Shown here: in pieces, positions 33,111 through 45,526 of the stretch | Layout of the letters: every line of letters begins with the position of its first letter | Numbering within the stretch: position 1 is the stretch's first letter | Assembly: GCA_026225945.1 (NCBI GenBank) | Contig: JAMJFZ010000181.1 | Location: 2,480,001-2,544,000, forward strand | Origin: Cricetomys ansorgei | Taxonomy: Eukaryota > Chordata > Mammalia > Rodentia > Nesomyidae | Reading direction: 5' to 3' | Length of the DNA: 64,000 nucleotides | Translations under genes and position numbers: made by a program | The notes under the pieces: generated by a model | Databases searched by the model: none | What the model was told of the DNA's origin: nothing | The model's input: the letters and a program-made list of their open reading frames with translations, nothing else

Positions 33111-34674
33111 CCTTTAAGATATGTATAAACATAGTATAATTTTAGGTAAATTTGAAATAATATGACTCCTGGAGGTTTTATTGAACAACCTTGGTGTTAT
33201 CTGTCCTTCTGCATTGATTGACTAGTACAACCTACAATTTTTAAAGGCACATTAAACAGAGAGTATGTAAGGGAAGGTGACTAGGTAGTGAGATATATTG
33301 ATCCCACATTATGTGAAGAATTAGTGAGAAACAGACTATGTTTCACATAGGAAAGTGAAAGCTCAGGTGTTGTGATAGATAGCTGAATTTATAGAATTGA
33401 GAATCTATTTTGAAGAGGGAAGAAATAGACTTCTTTTTATATGGTTCCACAAGAAAGACCTGAGACAATGGAAACAAGTCTTCAGGAAAGCTATTTTTAG
33501 CTTCATATTAGAAATGATTATCTTCAAAGTAGAGAGCTCTCTGTGTGGAGAAAGATGATGCCTTTATGAGACAGTGAGATCTAGGAGTCAGTTAACATAT
33601 CTGTGATGCATACCGTGGAGAGCATGTCTGTCAATCAGTCAGTCCACCAAAGGAGATGCTGTAGCTGGAATGTTTCTGAACCTGCCCAAAATTCATGTTG
33701 AAGTTTAACCCCTGTGCTAGGGAAAAACCACTGCCTGTTTTCCATCTCCTTTCACATCACAGTCAATACAGAATTTCTGTGACTCAAAACATAAGTCTTT
33801 CCCAACCAGCAAGCAAGCAAGCAAGCGAGCGAGCGAACGGTTCTGCCGCAGTGGACACCAGCTTTTCTACTCTAATCCAGATCCTCTCCTCTAATCCAAT
33901 TTAATTCTGACACCATCTTCCTGGAAATAGCATCTGGCCTCACAGGTTAGGGCTCACTTCCCAAAACTGCTTTGGATTCCACTCGCTCAGCCAAGATTAT
34001 CCTACCTGAGCTCTGGACTAATGGGGTGAGAGTTCCTACAACTTCTTCCTTGAATTTGAATAATTCGTCTGAGTGACTCACGGAACTTGGGGGAGCATTT
34101 ACTGATATTTGTAGTGTGTTATTATAAAGGATACAAATGCATAAATGCATAGGGTGTGGGAAAAGGGGCACCAAGCTTCTAAACCCTGACCAGCCACTCT
34201 CTGCAAATGTCCAAACGTCCATGTGTTCAGTTAACTAGACGCTCTCTGACCTTTGTCTTTGGATGTTTTATGAGGATTCCTTACATGGGCATGCTGGCTC
34301 ATAAACTGGGAAATAAGACTTACATATGCAAATCCACCTGCACCCCTCTGTGCAGAATTCTTTTCTCTAGAGAATGAATACAAAACTAACCTAGGTTAGT
34401 AAAGAGGGTATTATTATCAGATTAAGATAGTTTAGAAATTTTCTTCACGGTTACCCAAAAGCAAGAGAAGATTAGAACTTTAATGGTCCACCCCTGCTAA
34501 GAATTTACTTAGCAGGAATCCAGGAAACTTGCCGCCATTTCCCCTCAGTATAAACATTGCCTCCTGAAGAGAGGAGGCAGGCTCTTAAGACTCATGAAAT
34601 AGCAAACTGTAAAAGACCCCGGAAGTTTCCCAAACTTACAAGATTTAAAGAAAACCCTAGTGCTCTAACTTGCT
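33111..34674. other. Intergenic with an (AAGC)n run and ancient LTR-like text
   Basis: A tetranucleotide run (aagc then gagc) lies at 33,807-33,839. At 33,665-33,730 'cccaaaattcatgttgaagt' resembles the start of an MLT1 LTR. At about 34,040-34,330 'tgttattataaaggatacaa' and 'catagggtgtgggaaaaggg' resemble an old mammalian LTR-type repeat that I cannot name. No gene was seen. Confidence 0.4.
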
Positions 34675-35045
34675 TTCCTGTTGCTGTGAGAAACACCATA
34701 ATGTGGGAAGGAAATGGCCTATTTCAGCCTCCAGGTTACAGACCATCCCTGCAGGAAGTTAGGGCAAGAACCTAGAAGCTGGAACTGACACAGAAACCAC
34801 AGAGGAACACTGTTTACTGGTTTTCTCTCTCCAGCTCATGCTTGGACAACTTTCTTATGCAGCTCAGGACCACCTGCACAGGGATGGTACCACCCACTGT
34901 GGAGCCAGGCCCTGCCACCACCTCAATTAGCAATCAAGAAAATGCCCTACAGACATGCTCACAGGCCAGTCTCATGGAGGTAATCTTCAAGAGAGTTTCT
35001 CCCTTTCTAAGTATGTCAAGTTGACAATGATGATTAGCTTTCACA
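34675..35045 (-). mobile_element. MaLR-type rodent LTR, antisense
   Basis: Same family as 9,112-9,790 and 40,020-40,410: 'cctgttgctgtgagaaacac', 'cataatgtgggaaggaaatg', 'aaccacagaggaacactgtt', 'agcaatcaagaaaatgccct' and 'tatgtcaagttgacaatgat'. The following 200 bases may be related internal or flanking sequence. Confidence 0.7.
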
Positions 35046-35299
35046 AGTCTATCCCTTGTCAACTTGACTCACAAACACATTGCTGTTAAACTATAATCTT
35101 TACTTTTTACCAAGACCTCATATTAGCATAGCTATGTAAAACACGGCACAATTTCAAAAGTCCTTTCCACGGTCTTTAAATTTTTCAACACTTTAAAAGT
35201 CCATTGTCTCTTTAAAAATTCAAAACCTCCTACTTTATGGAGAGCCACCTATAGTCTTTGCAACAGCCTGGTTGTTTGGGGTGCCTATGGGGACCCTTT
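35046..35299. other. Probable repeat-derived DNA between LTR and L1
   Basis: The text 'aaagtccattgtctctttaa' and 'gctgttaaactataatcttt' looks like rodent retroelement internal or 3' UTR sequence. The boundary with the L1 is not defined. Confidence 0.4.
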
Positions 35300-37374
35300 G
35301 GACAACAATTCAATTAGATGTGAACAACTACTGGTACTGGAAGCTCCACTTGGTCACAAGAGATGGAAAATTGGGGCTCAGAACCTCCTAATTATTTGGC
35401 AATTTCATTTAGATCACCTTCATATGTGTATATATTTTAGGAAGCTTCAACTCTATTAGATTTTCATTCTACCCCTCAAATGCCCTTAATTTTTGCTCTC
35501 TCTTCCCCATCTTCCCTCCCTCCCATTTGTTCCTCCAATTCCAGTCCCCCCACCATCCGTCCATAACTATCTATTCTATTTTCTTTTCTTAGGGAGATTT
35601 ATCTGTCCTTAGTCCTTTACTCTATACTCAACCTTTGTGGTTCTATGGAATGCAGATTGGTTATCATAGACTTAAGAGATAATATCCACATAGCCACATA
35701 TAAGTGAAAACATACCATATTTGCCTTTCTGCCCGGGTAACCTCTCCTCATGATGATTTTTTCTAAGTTTATCCATTTACCTGTGAATTTCATGATGTCC
35801 TTTTGTAAAAAATGACTGAGTAATAATTCATTCTGTAAATGTACCACATTTTCTTTAGCCATTCTTCAGTTGAGGGACATCCAGGTTGTTTCACATTTCC
35901 GGCTATTATAATTAGGGCAGCAAGTTTCTCTGTGATGAAGCATTTTTGGGTATGTGGTGAAGAGTGGTTTAAGTGGATCTTGAGGTAGATCGATTCCCAT
36001 CTTCCTAAGGAACTACCACACTCATCTCCATAATGGCTGTACAAGTTTGCACTCTCACCAGCCAAGGAGGAATGTTCCCCTTGCTCCACATTGTCGCCAG
36101 CATGAGCTGTCATTTGTGTTATTGATCTTAGCCATTCTGGTGGTGTAAGATGAAATCTCCGAGTAGTTTTGATTTGCATTTCCCTGATGATAATGGATGT
36201 TGATCATTTCTTTCAGTGTTTCTCAGCCATTTCAGTTTTGTCTTTTGAGACTTCTCTGTTTAGATCTGTATCCATTTTGTAGTTGGGTTATTTGTTTTCT
36301 TGGCATCTAATTTTTTTAGTTCTTTATATATTTTGGATATTAGCCCTTTATCAGATGTGTAGATGGTAAAAATATTTTCCCATTCTCTAGGCTACTGCTT
36401 TGTTAGAATGGCAGGGTCCTTTGCTGAACAGAAGCTTCTCAGTTTCATGAGGTCTCCTTTATTAATTGTTGATCTTAGTGCCTGTGCTAAGTGTTCTATT
36501 CAAAAAGTTTTCTCCTGTGCCGATGAGCCCAAGGCCACTCATCACTTCCTTTTCTATCAGGTTCAGTGTATCTGGTTCTATGTTTAGGTCTTTGATCCAT
36601 TTGGAGTTGCATTTATTGAGGGTGATAAGTATGAATCTATTTCGATTCTTTACATGCAGACATCCAATTAGACCAGCAATATTTGTTGAAGAGTTTGTCT
36701 TTTTTCCAGTGTGTATTTCTGGCTTCTTTATAAAAATGAGGTGTCCCTAGGTGTGCGACTTTGTGTCTGGGTCTTCAATTCGATTTCATTGATTGATATG
36801 TCTGGCTTTGTACCAAAACATGCTGTTTTTATTCATATAACTTCGTTGTACATCTTGAAATCAAGGACAGAGATTCCTCCCTCAGTTCTTTTATTATTCA
36901 GCATTGTTTTAGCTATTCTGATTTTGTGTCTGTTTCCTTAAGAAGCTGAAAATTGTCTTTTCAAGATCTGTGAAGAACTGTGTTGAATTTTGATGGGTTT
37001 GCATTGAATTTGTAGATTGCTTTTGGTAGGATGGCCGTTTTTACTATGTTATTCCTACTGATCCATGAGCGAGGGAGACCATTCCAATCTTCTGATATCT
37101 TTTTCAGTTTATTTCCTCAGTTTCTTAAAGTTTTTATCATACAAGTCTTTCACTTGCTCCTTTAGAGTTACCCCAAGATATTTTATATTATTGGAGGTTA
37201 CTTGAAAGGTACAGTTTCCCTGATTTCTTTCTCAGTTCATTTGTCATTTGTATATAGAAAGGGTACTGATTTTTCTGATTAATTTTGAATAAATCTACTT
37301 TGCTAAAAGTGTTTATCAGCTGTAGAATTTCCCCGGTAGAGTTTTAGGGTCCCATAGGGTCCCATATGTATACT

Positions 37375-37719
37375 TGAGGTTGTATATTGCTATGGCAGCT
37401 CAGTAAACAGGACAAGGAGGTATATTCATATCTGCAAGCTCTGCCAGACCTCAGCAGAGGGAACCATGATGGCACTAGCCATGATGCCAGTGCCTTACTA
37501 ACAGGGGAACCCCTGAGCATCTCAGCTCCGGTGTTTTTATTCTTTAAGAACTCTTTGGGTATTCTACTGATAGCACATGCAGATATTTGCATTTTTAAAA
37601 AACCCACAGAAGTCCAACACCTGCAGACAATACAAAATGCCACGGCCTATGCATCCCTTTTTCCAAATGTACACAAAAACAATTATTTTAAATATAACTA
37701 AAAATAAACTTCCACAGCA
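37375..37719 (-). mobile_element. Solo LTR, 345 bp, class II (6-bp TSD) type
   Basis: The LTR runs TG...CA in antisense: it begins 'tgaggttgtatattgcta' and ends 'aaataaacttccacagca' on the + strand. It is flanked by a perfect 6-bp duplication, TATACT, at 37,369-37,374 and 37,720-37,725, and the L1 text continues across it. Six-base duplications are typical of ERVK-class elements. It is homologous along its length to 53,874-54,177 ('ctctgccagacctcagcaga' here). No internal viral region remains, so it is a solo LTR by recombination. The 105-base open frames in it mean nothing. Confidence 0.88.
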
Positions 37720-38196
37720 TATACTATCATAGCATCTGTAAATAACACTTCGACTTCTTCCTTTCCAATTTATATTCCCTGATCTCCTTCAGTTGTCTTC
37801 TTACTCTAGCTAAGACTTCGAGTGTTATATTGAATAGATATGGAATCTTATTCCTGATTTTAGTAGGATTGCTTTGAGTTTCTCTCCATTTAGGTTAATG
37901 CTGGCTGTGAGTGTTCTGTAAATTGCTTCGTTGTATTTAGGTATGTCCCTTGTACCCTTAATCTCACCAGGACTTTTATCATGAAGGAGCACTGGGTTAT
38001 GTCAAAGGCCTTTTCTGCATCTAGTGAGATAATCATGTGAGTTTGGGTTTGTTTGTTTATATGGTAGATTACATTGACTGATTTTCGTATGTTGAACCGT
38101 CCCTGCATATGTGGAATGAAGCCTATTTGATCATGGTAGATAATCCTTTAGATGTGTTCTTGGGTTCAGTTCATAAATATTTTATTAAGAATTTTT

Positions 38197-38337
38197 GCAG
38201 CCTGGCGGTAGTGGCACACACCTTTAATTCCAGCACTTGAGAGGCAGAGTCAGGTAGAGATCTCTGTGAATTCGAGACCAGTCTGGTCTACATAGGAAGT
38301 TCCAGGACAGCTAGAGTTACAATAGAGAAAAAAAAAA
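38197..38337 (+). mobile_element. B1 SINE inserted in the L1
   Basis: A full-length B1: 'gcagcctggcggtagtggca', 'cacacctttaattccagcac', 'ttcgagaccagtctggtcta' and 'ggaagttccaggacagctag', with an A10 tail. It is flanked by a perfect 10-bp duplication, taagaatttt, at 38,186-38,195 and 38,338-38,347, so it inserted after the L1. Confidence 0.95.
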
Positions 38338-39880
38338 TAAGAATTTTCCATCTATGTTTATAAGGGAAACTGGCCTGTAATTTTCTTTCTGGTTGAGTCT
38401 TTATGTGGTTTAGGTATCAGAGCAACTGTAGCCTCGTAAAACAACTGGGCAGTGTTCCTTCTGTTCCTATTTTGTAGAATAATTTGACAATTATTGACAT
38501 TAGCTCTTCTTTGAAAGTATGGTAGAATTCTGTGCTATAACCATCTGGCTAGGACATTTTTTGTTTGAGAGACTTTCAGTGAGTGCTTCTATTTCACTAG
38601 GGTTTATAGGTCTATTTAAATTGCTTATCTGATCTCGACTTAACTTTGGTAAGTGATACCTATCAAGAAAAGTATCCATTTCTTTTATATTTTCCAATTT
38701 TGTCGACTACAGGTTTTTAATGAATGTCCTTACAATTCTCTGGATTTCCTTGGTGGCTGTTGTTATAGCCCTCTTTTTATTTCTGATTTTGTTAATTTGG
38801 ATATTCTCTCTTCACCTTTTAGTTAATAAGGATTGTCAATCTTACTGGTTTTTTTCTCAAGGAACCAACTCTTCCTTTCATTGATTCTTTGCATTGTTTG
38901 TTTGTTTGTTTGATTTTATTGATTTCAGATCTGAGTTTGATTATTTCTTGCTATCTTTTGGGTATAATTACTTCTTTTTGTTTTAGAGCTTTCAGGTGTG
39001 CTGTTAATTAGTATGAGATCTCTCCAATTTTTTTTTTTTTTTAATGTAGGCAGTTAGTGCTATGAACTTGCTTCTTAGAACTGCCTTCATTTTGTTTCCT
39101 TAAGTTTGGGTATGTTGAATATTCATAGTCATTGAATTCTAGAAAGTATTTTTTTTCTTAATTTCTCTCTTGACTCATTTTTCATTCGGTAGTGATTGTT
39201 AAATTTCCATAAGTTTGTAAGACTTCTGTTGTTTCTGTTCTTGCTGATATTCAGTTTTAATCCGTGATGGCCAAACAGGATTCAGGATATGATTTCAATT
39301 GTCTCGCTCTGCTTAGACTTGAACTTATCTGTGTCCAAATTTGAGTTCAATTTTGGAGAAAGTTCCATGAGGTACTAAGAAGAAGGTATATCCTTTTGCA
39401 TTTGCATCAAATGTTCTGTAAATATCTGTTAGGACCGTTTGGTTTATAACGTCAGTTCTCACGTTATAACATTAGCTTTTGTCTGGATGATCTGTCTATT
39501 GATGAGAGTGAGGCATTGAAGTCTCCCCCTATCATTGTGTGAGGGTCATTATGTGATTTAAGCTGTAGTAGTGTTTCTTTTACAAGCTTGGGTGCACTTG
39601 TGTTTAATGCATAAATGTTAAGAATTGCAATGTCCTTTAGTAAGTTTTTCCTTTGATGAAGAATATGTAATGTTCTTCCCTATCTCTTTTAATTAGTTTT
39701 GGTTTTAAATCTATTCTGACAGTATTAAGTGGCTATACCACCTTGCTTCTTAGATCCATTTGCTTGGCATATCTTTTTCTATCCTTTTTATCCCAAGGTA
39801 ATGTCTGCTGATGTTAAGGTGTGTTTCTTAGATTCGGCAGAAGGATGGATCCTGCTTTCGTATCCATTCTGTTCGTCTTG

Positions 39881-40019
39881 CCCAATCTCACAGATAGTAT
39901 CAGTAAGCTCTGAGCCATCAATTATTTTTCCAACTCAAATTTCTGAACACTTCCACAAACCTCTCAAAAAACAACATGGTGGAGTCCATCACAGCAAGAA
40001 TTCCACATTTCTGATACCA
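39881..40019. other. Possible LTR-internal flank
   Basis: The text 'caacatggtggagtccatca' and 'cagcaagaattccacatttc' lies between the L1 5' break and the next LTR and looks repeat-derived. Confidence 0.35.
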
Positions 40020-40410
40020 ACTTCAGTTCTTGTTCAGTATTGTTGTGGTATATGACCAAAAGAAACTTGGAAAGGAAAGGGTTTATTTTAGATTACAAGT
40101 TATAGTCCATCATTGAGGGAAGCTGTGGCAAGAGCTCAAGACAGGAGATTGAAGCAGAACCCACAGAGGAGTGTTGCTTACTGGCTTTCTCCCAGGCTCA
40201 AGGTCAACTGTTTTTCTTGTATGATATAGACCAGGCCCACTTGATCAGGAATGGTACCTCCCACAACAGGCTGGCTGGGCCTTGCCACATCACCCAATAA
40301 TCAAGAAAATGCCCCAGAGATAGGCTCACAGGCAAATCTAACATGAGGAAATGCTTCCATTAAGATTCCCTCTTCCTAGGTATGTCAAGTTGACAATCAA
40401 GATAAGCCAT
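40020..40410 (-). mobile_element. MaLR-type rodent LTR, antisense
   Basis: The text 'agtattgttgtggtatatga', 'ccaaaagaaacttggaaagg', 'ttatagtccatcattgaggg', 'acccacagaggagtgttgct', 'taatcaagaaaatgccccag' and 'tatgtcaagttgacaatcaa' matches the same LTR family as at 9.1 and 34.7 kb. Confidence 0.72.
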
Positions 40411-40779
40411 CACTACTCAGGATTATAAGTGGTAAAGCTATTTCTGGGGAGAAGAAACTCTTTGACATACATACCTGCCTGCACATAAGCCAGGGAGCTC
40501 CAAGAGATACAGTGCTCCTAAATCGTCACTCAAGATGGAATGAGGGTTTTGGTGATATGCCTGCCTTTGAGTCATCTGTGTTTCTATATGTAACCCTTCA
40601 CTCATATTCCTGTAACTCACTCCAATAAACTCACTGCTCTACTAAGCCATATTTGGGTGAATCATTTCTCTGGTCTATGATCAGATCCCTGCCTGGGATG
40701 AAGAAGCATTCATTGACATTCCTCGGGGAAAAGTCACACAATGCAGGGCCCAAACTAAAACGTATATTCTATCACAATC
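40411..40779. other. Intergenic, nothing recognised
   Basis: Unique-looking sequence without exon or repeat that I can name. Confidence 0.4.
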
Positions 40780-41020
40780 TTCAATGCAATGTAGTAAGAA
40801 ATGTGGTCTTTAGGAGGTAACTTAAGGCCTCTGGCCTCCTGAATAGGATTAGATTTCTTATGGTAGGGTTCAAATGGGAAGAAATCTCCCTTTGCCTTTC
40901 ATAAACATGAGTCACAGTGTCCTCCGTTCCAGAGAATACAGCAAGAACACAACACAGTGGAAGCAGACACTCGACTTTTAGCAGACACTAAACCACTGAG
41001 TCCTTCATCTTGAACATTCA
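40780..41020 (+). mobile_element. MLT1-like LTR fragment
   Basis: The text 'gtggtctttaggaggtaact', 'ctgaataggattagatttct' and 'acagcaagaacacaacacag' follows an MLT1 LTR loosely (family form 'ggcctttgggaggtaatt ... aatgggattagtgcc'). The match is weak. Confidence 0.35.
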
Positions 41021-41689
41021 GCAGGCAAAACTGTGATAAGTACATTTTTCCTTATAAAATAAATATTTTAGTAACAGGTATTTTGCCATTGCAACATTAA
41101 TGCTGTAAGGCAGAGAATTCTGCTAGAGGATACTGAGAGTTGGTTAGGAAGTATGGATTATATTTAACTTAACTCCTGTAACAGGGAATTTTTTTTTAAA
41201 GAAAAGACATAAAAAGGATAAGCACAGTATACAGGAATCTTCATTCAACTAGAGATCCCGTTCTTTACATTTCTGTATGACTTTGGTTTCAGTGCTCAGC
41301 CTTTGGCTCTTCGTCTCGTTCTGTCACTAACTCGTCATCTGCATGAATCAGTATCTGACGGATGCCCACAGCATATTTCCAGTGCTGTGCAGAGGAAACA
41401 TGACCATGGTGGATCCAAAAGCTGCATGACCTTAATCGTTAAATCGTGGCACCCTGAGTACACAGCCACCCTTTCCGAAAGCAGACAGTGAGCTCAAGGG
41501 CAACATGCATGGTGACTGACAGGTGCGCTCTGTGCCAGTATGGCACCAAATCTATATGACAACAGGAATAATTGTGGTTAAGTAAAGGGAACGTTTTCTT
41601 ACTTTTGTGGAATTAGACGTTTAACATGCAAATGTATTTAGACATTTGGAATATGAAATGGGAGCAAAAGACCTAGAGAGAAAATTGGC
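41021..41689. other. Intergenic, nothing recognised
   Basis: AT-rich unique sequence. A 62-codon frame at 41,303-41,491 has no recognisable feature. Confidence 0.4.
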
Positions 41690-41880
41690 CCCCAAAGTTG
41701 GGAGAAGACATTGCTAGAAAGGTGACTATATAGGAAGAGGAAGAGGATGGGCTGGTGGAGGAAGAAGGACAAGGGGCATGAACGGGATAGTGAATATCAT
41801 TAAGGATGTTGTGCACTTGTGTGAAAATATCTAATGAAACCGATTTTGTACAATGAATATACACTAACAAGAAGGCCTTA
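41690..41880 (+). mobile_element. Possible rodent L1 3' terminus
   Basis: The text 'aagaaggacaaggggcatga', 'gttgtgcacttgtgtgaaaa' and 'tatctaatgaaaccgatttt' recalls the extreme 3' end of rodent L1 (a 'tatgaaaatg..aatgaaaccc' motif). The call is weak. Confidence 0.35.
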
Positions 41881-43289
41881 TAGATACTAAAATTAAACAA
41901 CAAGGCCATGAGAAAGCAGAAAATGAAGGAAATGTAGACTGTAGAAAGGCAGTCAAGCCAGTGGGCAAAGGAACTGTTGAAGCTGATATAGAAACCTTTA
42001 TCAGAATTCCCTGAGGGCAAGGGCATGGGGCCCTCTGCTGCTGGTGGGTGTCTTGATAACTCTGCAGCCACAACCACTTGATGTTTATGCGTAGTTCTTT
42101 GAGCAGCGTTTCAGTCTCCACATTGGCTTCTGTGGGGCTGTAGCTGCTGTGTTTGTTTCTGTGTGGATCCTGTACAAGAACGCCTGACTTTCCCATTTAA
42201 ACAAAGAAGCGGACAGAACCTGTGTGACTGGCAGTCTGAGACAGAGCCTCGGCAGCTTATCATATGCTCAAGATTTCCTTGCAGTCTCATATTGCTATGA
42301 TCTTTAAATTTTCATGAGACATTTGCATTCTCCTGCTTCGAGTATCTGTACTGGTTTTTTTTTTATATATATATACAAAAAAAACGATGTTTAATTCATC
42401 GGCTAAAATAAACAATTTAGGGGATCAGCTACATGGTTTACTCCAGTTGTTTCCCATAATTCTCAGCTTGAGATAGGGCTACCTCAGTTTGCGAAACAAG
42501 GTCTCCTAATAAATTTGCCCTCCTTGAGTTTTTCCTCGTGAGCCAGACAAATGCAATAGCTTTCTGGAAACGTGTGTGAGAGACAGCATGTGTGGGAGTG
42601 AGTGCTACATGCACACGCATGTGCTTACCGTGTTACAGTGCGTCGTCTGACTTCGCAGTCAGAAGGCAGGTGCTCTTCACATTTTAAGCATTAGTATTTG
42701 TAATTTCGTGATAGAATTAAATAGTTGCCACGGAAGGATGGAATGGAATATTCAAACCCCAAGTATGCTAATTCATAGACATTTTAAATTTCCTGTTGAA
42801 TTAAAAGTAACTATGTTTTTCTTAAACCAGTAGCATTGGCCTTACTTAATTGCAGGCCTGAAGGAAGTCCACTTTCTGCCACATAAACCTCACTAAAGAA
42901 TTCATAGGAAGAGAGAGCCAGAAAAGAGAAGACATAAGCACTACAAAGACAAGCAAGGGCAGAAAATTAGAGTCAGAACTTAGTAGATTTTGTGTAAAGG
43001 ATTTATTTTCATTAGATTTTATTTAAAATTTAATTATGTGAAGAATTAAATGTTTTTTATATTCTGATGTGCTCTTGATAGTTATTTAATGTTATTATTT
43101 ATTAAAATCCCAAATAGAAATTAGTTTTTTAAATTAAGTATTGACTCCCAATAAATCAAATCTAAATAATTAAGTATAATATTAATGGTGAGCGCTTTCT
43201 CAGGGAGGAGGGAACCCAATGTGAAAGCCACTTTTGGTAAAGAAAAGTCATCCATGTAAATGCTATGATGTTCTGAGTTAGCAATGATG
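41881..43289. other. Intergenic, no gene seen
   Basis: Unique sequence with a T/TATA low-complexity stretch at 42,355-42,385. The 134- and 110-codon minus-strand frames at 41,673-42,196 overlap each other and show no domain. Confidence 0.45.
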
Positions 43290-43620
43290 AGAGCGTAAGA
43301 CACTCCCTGCCTTTCAGGAGCCCACAGCGCACAGAGCAGTGGGGACCTGCAGAAACAGCTCAAAGTGCTGTCTGATACCGGTGGGAGGGAATGTGAACAG
43401 GGCATGAAGTTGGGAGGTTAGGAAGGGTCTTCATAGGCATGGGAACCTCGGGTCCAGTTTTGAGGGAATGCTGGGTAAAACTGAGCTGTGGACCTTTGTG
43501 AAGGAGGATTCCAGACTGAAGCAATTAGTGCCTGCAGAAGCAGGAAGCAGCAGGGTGTGTTAGAATGGCAGCGCCTATTTCAGGAGGACTGGGTGAGGTA
43601 GAAAGAAATGGGGTCAGGTT
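43290..43620 (+). mobile_element. L2 LINE 3' fragment
   Basis: The text 'gacactccctgcctttcagg', 'agcccacagcgcacagagca', 'ggttaggaagggtcttcata', 'tccagactgaagcaattagt' and 'agcagcagggtgtgttagaa' follows the L2 3' region in order (family form 'tccctgccctcaaggagctta ... ggaaggcttcctgg ... cattccaggcagag'). It is a comparatively long L2. Confidence 0.6.
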
Positions 43621-44594
43621 AGATTTATCTTTCCTTCTCTCTTAGGCAAACCATCTTCAAAAGGCTTTAGTCTCCATGTTTGCCGAGGTCTCCCTAGAAT
43701 TATGAAAAAGGAACAAGATAAAATAATTCAGAGTTATTGACGAGGACATGGTCCCTAGTACTCAATGAAGAACAGACATAGGTATTCAACACAGCTAATT
43801 TCATAATGGAGACAGTAGGCCCGTGATCCCATGCAAACTTCTTTAAACCAGGGGCAAGCAAAGACAGGAGTCTGGTGATGCTGGTGGGAGTATGTGTGTA
43901 TGCGTGTGTGTACATGTGCATATATGTGAGAATATCTGCATGTGTGTGTGTGTATTTTGAATATAAAAGGAGGAAAGAGAGTGAGCCTAGGAAGCAGGAA
44001 ATTCATTCCATCTGTTCGCTAATCTCTGACATCCAGGTGATCATAGGTAGCAACATCTCCTCTCTAACAGCTGTTACTCCTTTCCTTCTCACCCTAGCTG
44101 GTGGACTGGCCAGCTATGGCTTTGGGACTGTGCATGTCACTCCTCTGAGAAGCTTGGTAAGCTGGCATAGCTGTATGAACAACTACAACATACTCTTAAT
44201 AAAAGTTCTCATATCAGTTGCAGCAAATAGCTTTCTGGTTTTTATAGAATAAGAGCCTTGACTCTACAAATCTACAAATGGATGCCCCTGAACTTTGTCC
44301 CTGAGCTTGACATCTTCCTGTCAATATTATTGGTCAATGGCATCACTCCACAAGCAGAGCTTACAACTAGTCTTTGATCCTGCCCCACACACCCCTACAA
44401 TCAGGCAATCACAGTCTTAGGAACAGGCTCTCCAAAAGAGCATGCTCCTTCTCTTTCTTCTACTTCTACTCTGAGTTCCTCAGTTTGGGGTCTTACGATT
44501 TCTTGACAACACAATTGTAAAAGCGTCTCCCCTGGACACCCTGCATTAGGCAGAGCCACGTCCTCTGGTGCAGAGGTCTAACAGGGCACAGTTC
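43621..44594. other. Intergenic with a TG-rich tract
   Basis: A degenerate TG/TATG tract lies at 43,891-43,955. Nothing else was recognised. Confidence 0.45.
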
Positions 44595-44850
44595 TGCTTA
44601 AAGCCTTTCCGGATGCGTCAGTGTTTATGAAATGAAGGCTAAACAAGTTGGACAGATTCCTGTGTGTTCTGACCCATCTCTTCATACCTCACCTTCTACC
44701 ACATGGCCCTGGATACTTAGTGATCTAATTATACTAAGTTATACACCATCTCCCAGAAAACCTCTTCAGAGCCCCCACATCTTTGCACTCGATTACTTTC
44801 TCTGCAAATCATGGTCTGTCTGCATCCCAACACCATCAACATGACCAGGA
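44595..44850 (-). mobile_element. L2-like LINE fragment, antisense
   Basis: The text 'gaaatgaaggctaaacaagt', 'tgttctgacccatctcttca', 'cctcaccttctaccacatgg' and 'cacatctttgcactcgatta' resembles the antisense L2 ORF end with its 'ccaaactcc ... ctggcccctgcctacc ... cctttgcacatgctg' pattern. Confidence 0.42.
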
Positions 44851-45139
44851 GTCTTGATGAAAGAGTAGATGATTGGACTTCAAGTTGGAGCCACCGAAGC
44901 AGTCACCTCATGTTAGCTAGCTCACCAGATGATGCTGGTACATGTGAACTATTTAGAAGGATCTCCTAGAGTGCTCTTTATTCTTACTGTGCCCATCTGA
45001 CTCCTTCCTCATACGCCAGTTTCCTCTCTTCTTGATAAAACTAGTATAACCTGAAATGTTATAGATAACAGATATCTATAGCCGTATTTTAAATTTTTAT
45101 ACAGTGATTTAACTACATTAAGTAAACGGACAAAAGTAT
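44851..45139. other. Intergenic, nothing recognised
   Basis: Unique sequence with no supportable feature. Confidence 0.4.
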
Positions 45140-45384
45140 AGACCGAGAAGACTGCTGCGATTCCTGGGCAAGCGTGAGGACCTGAATTTGGTGCCCAGCA
45201 GCCATGTGAAAGCCAGGTGTGGTGGTGTGCACATGTAATCCGTGTGCAGGGGAGGCAGAGACGGTTACCCGAAGGTGGCTGGCCAGTCAATCCAACTGAA
45301 CTGGTGAGCTTCAGGTTCAGCGAAGACCCAGATTCAAACAATAAGGTGAAGTGATTGAAGAACAACAGCCAATGCCTATCTTTG

Positions 45385-45429
<45 letters not shown>
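45140..45429 (+). mobile_element. B4 family SINE with (CA)21 tail
   Basis: The text 'gaccgagaagactgctgcga', 'gaggacctgaatttggtgcc', 'ccaggtgtggtggtgtgcac', 'ggctggccagtcaatccaac' and 'gaacaacagccaatgcctat' leads into CA at 45,388-45,429, followed by gggggg. This is the usual B4/RSINE1 composite. Confidence 0.72.
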
Positions 45430-45431
<2 letters not shown>

Positions 45432-45526
45432 GGGGGAGGAGAAAAAGAAGAAGTGTAAGCAACATATTAAATAACATTTCCGTATGTACATACTTAGGTA
45501 CCATAATACTAGGACATAATACAAAG

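Larger units (their letters stand above)
36180..39860 (-). pseudogene. L1 ORF2 (endonuclease-reverse transcriptase) remnant
   Basis: On the - strand the reading is broken into short pieces. The piece at 38,108-37,890 contains '[20 protein letters not shown]' followed by EKAFD, the start of the L1 reverse transcriptase palm region. The piece at 38,697-38,500 contains 'DRYHLPKLSRDQISNLNRPI' followed by a SEIEA-like linker, typical of the segment before the RT domain. The catalytic YxDD-type region (ADD in L1) would lie near the solo LTR insertion and I could not read it intact. No functional protein is possible. Confidence 0.85.
35300..39880 (-). mobile_element. L1 LINE, antisense, 5'-truncated, with two insertions
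   Basis: This is the largest element in the window. From left to right on the + strand are the 3' UTR ('gtcacaagagatggaaaatt', C/T-rich near 35,500), the ORF2 end ('taccacattttctttagcca', 'tcagttgagggacatccagg'), the reverse transcriptase region and the endonuclease region up to about 39.88 kb. ORF1 and the 5' UTR are missing. A solo LTR (37,375-37,719) and a B1 (38,197-38,337) have landed in it. Many stops and indels show that it is long dead. Confidence 0.92.

Noticed and set aside
37344..37701. Open frames of about 100 codons on both strands
   Set aside because: They lie within a non-coding solo LTR.
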